NCBI RefSeq assembly: GCF_022440805.1
Contig: NZ_JAKNTK010000001.1
Location: forward strand, 186,001 to 250,000
Direction of reading: 5' to 3'
DNA: 64,000 nt
Origin: Holdemania massiliensis
GTDB lineage: Bacteria; Bacillota_I; Bacilli_A; Erysipelotrichales; Erysipelotrichaceae
The notes below the pieces were generated by a model that saw nothing but the letters and a program-made list of their open reading frames with translations, made no database searches and was not told the DNA's origin. Shown here piece by piece: positions 59,908 through 64,000 of the stretch (position 1 is its first letter; every line of letters begins with the position of its first letter). Both the position numbers and the translations under genes were made by a program.

Positions 59908-61026
59908 TTATTTTTCAAATTCCTGAACGACTTTGTTCATCTGGTTCGGGATGTCGATATGCTGCGGGCATTTCGTCTTGCAGGCGCCGCATTTTTGACA
60001 ATGCGAAGCCTTTTCCGTAATCTCCATCGCATCATAGCCTGCTTTTTGAGCGGCCTGAACATTGTAGACATGGGCGGTGTTCAGCAACCGGAAATTCTTC
60101 GGAATATCCAGCCCGAATGGGCATGGCATGCAATAGCGGCAGCCGGTGCAAGGGACCTGAATCCGAGCCTGGAATAATTGCCGGGCCTGTTCGATCGTAT
60201 TCAGTTCTTCTGCGTTGAGCGGTTCGATCTCACTGAAGGTTTTGACATTGTCGATGACCTGTTCCATCGTGCTCATGCCGGACAGGACAGTCTGTACATT
60301 GTCATGACTTCCGACCCAGCGAAGTGCCCAGGAAGCATCGCTCCAATCCGGATGAACACGGCGGAATTCCGCTTTGATTTCTTCCGGAACATTGGCTAAC
60401 ATGCCGCCTTTGACAGGTTCCATGATCGTCATCGGAATGTTTTTGGACTTAGCCAGCTCATAGCCGCGCAGACCTGCCTGAATGTCGGTATCCATATAAT
60501 TGAACTGAATCTGACAGAAATCCCAGTCATAAGCATTGAGGATTTCTTCAAACACTTCGTAATCATCGTGGAACGAGAAACCGATCCGACGAACCTTGCC
60601 GCTGTCCAGCACCGATTTCAGATGCGGAAGCAGATTCATCTCTTTAATGTGTTCCCAACGCTCACGGCTCAGGGCGTGCAGCAGATAGAAATCAACATAG
60701 GACGTCTGCAGTTTGGTCAGCTGTTCATCTAAAATTCGATCAAAATCCGCGATATCCTTGCACATCCAGGTCGGGGATTTGGTGACTAAGTAGAAACTGT
60801 CACGCGGTTTGGTAGCGACCCACTGACCTACAACAACTTCACTTTCAAAGTTGTGATACGGATAGGCCGTGTCGATATAGTTTACACCATGTTCATAGGC
60901 ATAATCGAGCATTTTCATCGTCTCCGGACGGTTGATTTTTCCATCCTCGGTGACTGGAAAACGCATGCAGCCGAAGCCCAGCAGCGAAGTCTTTGCCGGG
61001 ATTTTGCCTTTTTCTCTGTATTTCAT
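59908..61026 (-). CDS. Aldo/keto reductase with 4Fe-4S clusters
   Basis: This 372-residue protein has an N-terminal aldo/keto reductase barrel (LGFGCMRFPV; catalytic Asp and Tyr in YIDTAYPYHNFES; Lys in YLVTKSP; His in YLLHALSRE) followed by two ferredoxin-type clusters (CTGCRYCMPCPFGL, about residue 292, and CQKCGACKTKCP, about 346). This class is common in anaerobes and may link NAD(P)H to ferredoxin-like electron transfer. The start at 61026 follows AGAGGA. It follows the recombinase gene on the same strand. Confidence 0.93.
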   Translation of the reverse strand: MKYREKGKIPAKTSLLGFGCMRFPVTEDGKINRPETMKMLDYAYEHGVNYIDTAYPYHNFESEVVVGQWVATKPRDSFYLVTKSPTWMCKDIADFDRILDEQLTKLQTSYVDFYLLHALSRERWEHIKEMNLLPHLKSVLDSGKVRRIGFSFHDDYEVFEEILNAYDWDFCQIQFNYMDTDIQAGLRGYELAKSKNIPMTIMEPVKGGMLANVPEEIKAEFRRVHPDWSDASWALRWVGSHDNVQTVLSGMSTMEQVIDNVKTFSEIEPLNAEELNTIEQARQLFQARIQVPCTGCRYCMPCPFGLDIPKNFRLLNTAHVYNVQAAQKAGYDAMEITEKASHCQKCGACKTKCPQHIDIPNQMNKVVQEFEK

Positions 61027-61087
61027 AACAATCCTCTTTCTATGATTCACAACGGATTCCGCTGTTCAATCCAAATTCCTGATTTAA

Positions 61088-61684
61088 TTATACTGCATTG
61101 TCGTTCCGGATGTATTTATAAAACGTACTTTTTTTTATTTGCAGCTGATCCAGAGCTTGTTGAAGCGTACATTCATGACGCAGATAACAGGCGGCCACTT
61201 CGCTGAAATTTTGTGGCGGGATGTAGCGCGGCCGGCCTAAGTGCTTGCCCTTTTCTTTGGCAATCCGAATGCCCTCAGCCTGTCGTGTTTTGATGTTGAT
61301 CCGCTCGTTTTCAGCGACAAAGCTGAGGATCTGGAGTACCAGATCACTGATGAAACAGCCGACCAGATTATCCGGACGGCTGCGGGTGTCCAGCAAGGGC
61401 ATATCCAAAACGACAATCTGGACTTCCAGACGCTTGGTTAAATCCGCCCATTCCTCCAGGATGGCCTGATAATTGCGGCCCAGCCGATCGATGCTTTTAA
61501 TCACCAGCAAGTCCTGCGGATGCAGAACTTCCTTTAACCGGCGGTAAGCCTGACGGTCAAAATCCTTGCCGCTCTGACAATCAACATAGAGTTGGGACTC
61601 GCTCAATCCGAACATTTTCAATTCTTCGATTTGACGATCTAGATTCTGACTTTTAGAAGATACTCGCGCATAGCCATAATTCAC
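61088..61684 (-). CDS. Serine recombinase of the resolvase/invertase family
   Basis: This 198-residue small serine recombinase starts at a GTG: MNYGYARVSSKSQNLDRQ, set by AAGGAGGAA. The catalytic Ser is in ARVSS (residue 9 or 10), with later DRLGRNYQAILEEW and AENERINIKTRQAEGIRIAK (about residues 108-130) providing the helix E, then a C-terminal helix-turn-helix (CTLQQALDQLQIKKSTFYKY). It is intact and chromosomal, with no adjacent transposase or inverted repeats, so its target site is unknown. A promoter, a cre-like site and a leader terminator lie upstream. Confidence 0.88.
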   Translation of the reverse strand: MNYGYARVSSKSQNLDRQIEELKMFGLSESQLYVDCQSGKDFDRQAYRRLKEVLHPQDLLVIKSIDRLGRNYQAILEEWADLTKRLEVQIVVLDMPLLDTRSRPDNLVGCFISDLVLQILSFVAENERINIKTRQAEGIRIAKEKGKHLGRPRYIPPQNFSEVAACYLRHECTLQQALDQLQIKKSTFYKYIRNDNAV

Positions 61685-61720
61685 GTTTAATTCCTCCTTG
61701 GCAAACGTTGGCATGGAAGA

Positions 61721-61752
61721 CAAAAACAGCTATTCCCTCCCTTGAATAGCTG
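61721..61752 (-). terminator. Leader terminator upstream of the recombinase
   Basis: CAGCTATTC and GAATAGCTG form a perfect nine-pair stem with an 8-base loop, followed by TTTTTGTC on the minus strand. It lies between the promoter at 61808-61835 and the recombinase start at 61684, so transcription is expected to stop after about 80 bases unless it is relieved. Confidence 0.8.
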
Positions 61753-61766
61753 AAATTGTCTGCCTG

Positions 61767-61790
61767 TTTATAAAGGTACACCTTTATAAA
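61767..61790. promoter_or_regulatory. Perfect palindromic operator, copy 1
   Basis: Two 11-base arms, TTTATAAAGGT and ACCTTTATAAA, are exact inverted repeats 2 bases apart. It lies just downstream of the minus-strand promoter, where a bound repressor would block transcription. Copy 2 is at 61946-61964. GntR-family repressors bind palindromes of this shape. Confidence 0.75.
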
Positions 61791-61800
61791 AGCGCTTTCA
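61787..61800. promoter_or_regulatory. cre-like site near the minus-strand transcription start
   Basis: On the minus strand TGAAAGCGCTTTTA matches the CcpA cre pattern TGWAANCGNTNWCA at 13 of 14 bases. Confidence 0.65.
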
Positions 61801-61807
61801 TGTTTTT

Positions 61808-61835
61808 ATTATATCATCATCAGCTCGAAACGCAA
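61808..61835 (-). promoter_or_regulatory. Minus-strand promoter with overlapping cre-like site
   Basis: TTGCGT (61835-61830) and TATAAT (61813-61808) are 16 bases apart. CGCAAGCGCTTTCA (61831-61844) overlaps the -35 box and differs by one base from the operator at 30845-30858. Confidence 0.6.
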
Positions 61836-61844
61836 GCGCTTTCA
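61831..61844. promoter_or_regulatory. AAGCGCTT operator at the minus-strand -35 box
   Basis: CGCAAGCGCTTTCA is near a cre/LacI-type operator and differs by one base from the site inside the sugar ABC promoter (30845-30858). Confidence 0.6.
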
Positions 61845-61945
61845 AATCTGATTTAGATAAAATATCCTTCATTTGTTCCAAAAAGATGAATAAACAATTT
61901 AATTTTTACCTGTTTTAGTTCTGTTCTGTCCTGTCTTGCATAAGT

Positions 61946-61964
61946 TTTATAAAGGTGTACCTTT
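61946..61964. promoter_or_regulatory. Palindromic operator, copy 2, upstream of nanE
   Basis: TTTATAAAGGT then GT then ACCTTT repeats the left arm and inner half of the right arm of copy 1, 30 bases before the nanE start codon. The outer right arm is not kept. It probably overlaps the nanE promoter. Confidence 0.7.
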
Positions 61965-61993
61965 GCGGACACAAAAAAGAGAGAGGAGCCGTT

Positions 61994-62698
61994 ATGAACA
62001 AAGAGGAAATTTTTCAACAGATTCGAGGAAAACTGATCGTTTCCTGCCAAGCCAATGAGGAAGAAAATCCATTCAATCCACCGGAAGAAATGACCCGCAT
62101 GGCTCATGCCGCAGCGATTGGCGGCTGTGCTGGTTTCCGGGCAAACCGGCCGGAGAACGTTCAGATGATCAAAGAAGCCTTCCCGGATAAAGTCATGATC
62201 GGGATTTGGAAAGTCGAAACCGAGGGCTGCGATGTGTATATCACACCGACGATGAAGGAAGTTGAAGTGCTGCGGGAAATCGGCAGCGACATCATCGCTG
62301 TTGATGGGACCGACCGTCTTAACTGCAACGGCCGCAAAGCCTATGAGCTGATTCGGGAAATCAAGGAAAAATATCCGGATCAGGTAGTCATGGCCGATAT
62401 CGCTACGATCAACGATGCCCGTCTTTGCGTTCAGGCCGGAGCCGATATCATCTCTACGACCTTGTCCGGGTACACGGCGGACAGTCTGGACCGTTATGCG
62501 TTAGGCGCTGACTTTGAACTCATCGAACAGATCCGCAAAGAATTCCCGGATGTCTTCATCAATGCGGAAGGCCGGATCTGGACGCGTGAAGAAGCGAAGA
62601 AAGCTTATGAATGCGGCGCGGATGTGATCGTCGTCGGTACGGCGATTACCAATCCAATGAGCATCACAAAACGATTTGTTGATTATATCAAGAAATAG
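61994..62698 (+). CDS. nanE: N-acylglucosamine-6-phosphate 2-epimerase
   Basis: This 234-residue TIM-barrel epimerase converts ManNAc-6-phosphate to GlcNAc-6-phosphate, part of sialic acid and ManNAc use. Family motifs are intact: LIVSCQA near residue 13, VIIG-type VMIGIWK (about 67), VMADIATINDA (about 130) and NAEGRIWT and VVGTAITNP near the end. GAGAGGAG precedes the ATG. It leads an operon with a mannose-family PTS; palindromic and cre-like operators lie upstream, suggesting control by an amino-sugar repressor and CcpA. Confidence 0.95.
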   Translation: MNKEEIFQQIRGKLIVSCQANEEENPFNPPEEMTRMAHAAAIGGCAGFRANRPENVQMIKEAFPDKVMIGIWKVETEGCDVYITPTMKEVEVLREIGSDIIAVDGTDRLNCNGRKAYELIREIKEKYPDQVVMADIATINDARLCVQAGADIISTTLSGYTADSLDRYALGADFELIEQIRKEFPDVFINAEGRIWTREEAKKAYECGADVIVVGTAITNPMSITKRFVDYIKK

Positions 62699-62796
62699 GC
62701 ATGGCGAATCTGCCATCCGAATTAAATAGAATAGGAGGTTGAGAAAACAAAAAGCGAGAGTGGGAATGAAAGTAAATCCTAGAGAGGAGGTACAAT

Positions 62797-63558
62797 ATGA
62801 ATATTGGACTAGGATATGCTTTATTTGTTTCTGTTGTCTGTGCATTCTTTGGATGGACAAACTATGGCTTTGTCAACTTGCAGACAACCAAACCGGTCGT
62901 CTGCGGCGCTTTGGTCGGTCTTATTTTGGGGGATTTAAGAACGGGCATTATCATCGGCGGTACGCTGACGCTGGTTTATATGGGTGTTCAGGGTGTCGGT
63001 GCGGCGATTCCGGTCAATGCGACGACAGCGACGACGGTTACGACAGCGCTCTGCATTATTACCGGCGTGGAAATGGAAACTGCGATTGCGATCGCCGTTC
63101 CGGTTTCCGTTATGGGTCAGTTAGGCCGTATGGCAGCGTGGACGATCAATACACCGCTGATGCATATTGCGGATAAGTATGCGGAAACCGCGGATTATAA
63201 GAAGATGACACGGCTGCAGTTGGTGGGCTCGCTGGTCTTCTTCATCACTGAATTCATTCCGGTTTTCCTGTGCATCTACTTCGGCTCCAGCTTTGTTACG
63301 ATGGTCAACGAAAATATGCCGGTTTGGATTTCTGAATGGCTCTCAGCCGCAACGGGTATGCTTCCGGCACTTGGCTTCGGCATGCTGCTGGCAATGATGT
63401 ATAAAGTCAAATACATTCCGTTCTTTATCGTAGGCTTTGTTATGTGCGCTGTATTCGGCGGTTCACTGCTGGCGATCGCATTGCTGGGCGTTTCGATGGC
63501 GATCTTCGTCTTCTTCTTCGGCCCGCAGGGTAAACGGAGAAAAGGAGGTGCGATGTAA
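62797..63558 (+). CDS. PTS mannose/fructose/sorbose family EIIC
   Basis: This 253-residue membrane permease has the family pattern: TTKPVVCGALVGLILGDLRTG (about residues 30-49), IGAAIPVNATTATTVTTAL-type VGAAIPVNATTATTVTTALC (about 67), and further hydrophobic segments. GAGAGGAGG precedes the ATG. Its stop overlaps the EIID start. No EIIB or EIIA gene lies between nanE and this gene, so those are probably beyond the window end. Confidence 0.93.
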   Translation: MNIGLGYALFVSVVCAFFGWTNYGFVNLQTTKPVVCGALVGLILGDLRTGIIIGGTLTLVYMGVQGVGAAIPVNATTATTVTTALCIITGVEMETAIAIAVPVSVMGQLGRMAAWTINTPLMHIADKYAETADYKKMTRLQLVGSLVFFITEFIPVFLCIYFGSSFVTMVNENMPVWISEWLSAATGMLPALGFGMLLAMMYKVKYIPFFIVGFVMCAVFGGSLLAIALLGVSMAIFVFFFGPQGKRRKGGAM

Positions 63559-64000
63559 TGACTGAAAACAGAATGGAACAACCTATGAACGATAACAAGA
63601 TCATTTCATTAGACCGCAAGGAACTGATGGGCGTCTTCTTACGCTTCTCCTGCTTCCCAATGGTGACGATCAACTACGAACGTTTCCAGACACTGCAGTA
63701 TTTCTCAGCATTGGCACCAGTTCTGAAAAAATTATATCCAAATAAAGAAGATCAGATCTCAGCGGCGAAGCGTCACATGGCGTTCTACAATACTACGCCG
63801 GAATGGATGGGCTTCACGCTGGGCATGAACTGCGCTCAGGAAGAACAGATCGCCAATATGCCTTATGGCGAAGAACGGACGGGACTGGAAGAATCCGTCA
63901 ATACGATCAAAGCTTCCCTGATGGGTCCGCTGGCAGGCATCGGCGATTCCCTGCGGGCAACCGTAGAAGCGATTATCGGCGCATTGGCGGCCGGCTTTGC
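63558..64000 (+). CDS. PTS mannose-family EIID, 3' end outside window
   Basis: The first 147 residues are visible, starting ATG ACT GAA AAC at 63558 overlapping the EIIC stop (TAATG). The protein reads MTENRMEQPMNDNKIISLDR then KELMGVFLRFSCFPMVTINYERFQ and GPLAGIGDSLRATVEAIIGAL, the EIID signature. It runs off the window end. Confidence 0.92.
   Translation, partial: MTENRMEQPMNDNKIISLDRKELMGVFLRFSCFPMVTINYERFQTLQYFSALAPVLKKLYPNKEDQISAAKRHMAFYNTTPEWMGFTLGMNCAQEEQIANMPYGEERTGLEESVNTIKASLMGPLAGIGDSLRATVEAIIGALAAGF

Noticed and set aside
62739..63176. Frame starting just after AGGAGG at 62733, overlapping EIIC
   Set aside because: The good ribosome-like site is present, but the frame is a shifted copy of EIIC coding and translates to low-complexity Gly/Cys/Asp sequence.
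1..64000. CRISPR arrays, tRNA or rRNA genes
   Set aside because: No spaced direct repeats of array type and no cloverleaf or rRNA-like segments were noticed; a covariance-model search (tRNAscan or Rfam) was not possible here.

Overview
The window looks like a chromosomal segment from a gut-dwelling low-to-mid-GC Firmicute, most likely of the Erysipelotrichales (Holdemania-like). This is an inference from gene content: the rapZ-yvcK-whiA block, several mannose-family PTS operons, many glycoside-catabolic genes, lipoproteins with Firmicute lipoboxes, and strong AGGAGG ribosome sites. No rRNA, tRNA, CRISPR array or intact insertion sequence was seen.

Left part (1-8.7 kb). A partial PRD/Mga-like regulator is followed by the conserved rapZ-yvcK-whiA operon behind a good sigma-A promoter, then small membrane proteins, a DUF2156 protein and an Eis-like acetyltransferase. 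From about 7.4 to 8.7 kb is an AT-rich graveyard: an orphan relB-type antitoxin beside what appears to be the eroded end of its toxin, and the last 55 codons of an ABC ATPase. A lipoprotein, a MerR regulator and an exported flavin reductase of the fumarate/urocanate type follow (8.7-13.1 kb). The promoter of the reductase has the 19-bp spacer and central palindrome typical of MerR control.

PTS and signalling part (13.3-28.3 kb). rpoN (sigma-54) is divergent from a LevR-type activator. That activator is followed by a clear -24/-12 promoter and a complete mannose-family PTS (EIIB, EIIC, EIID, EIIA) with nagA, forming one self-contained sigma-54 module for an N-acetylated hexosamine. On the opposite strand lie a 1550-residue PAS/GGDEF/GGDEF/EAL protein and clpP, then gapA with a near-consensus promoter.

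Sugar cluster (28.6-44.9 kb). A long plus-strand run encodes an uncharacterised 700-residue protein, an ABC sugar importer (binding protein, two permeases, and an MsmX-like ATPase further on), a nucleoside hydrolase, an ADP-ribosylglycohydrolase-like protein with a large extra domain, a YdjC/ChbG deacetylase, a creatininase-family amidase, a GH43 and two GH13 glycosidases, and a PucR-type regulator. Stops and starts are overlapping or adjacent from 35.0 to 41.8 kb. The promoter before the binding protein contains an AAGCGCTT operator. The mix suggests degradation of an unusual glycoside, possibly one with an N-glycosidic or amide bond.

Sensor and redox part (45.3-58.3 kb). An XRE helix-turn-helix protein with a transmembrane segment and an RCC1-like plus FN3-like extracellular part precedes a GYF_2 protein, a small membrane pair, and an OmpR-type two-component system with membrane partners. 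Next come a LysR regulator divergent from an iron alcohol dehydrogenase, a lipoprotein fusing flavodoxin to an aldo/keto reductase, gene remnants, and an AlbA_2/RecG-like regulator.

Right end (58.4-64 kb). A frameshifted membrane gene, a MupG-like 6-phospho-muramidase, an aldo/keto ferredoxin-type reductase and a serine recombinase lie on the minus strand. They are divergent from nanE and a second mannose-family PTS, whose EIID runs off the window. The intergenic region carries two copies of a palindromic operator, two cre-like sites and a leader terminator. MupG, NanE and NagA together point to salvage of amino sugars.
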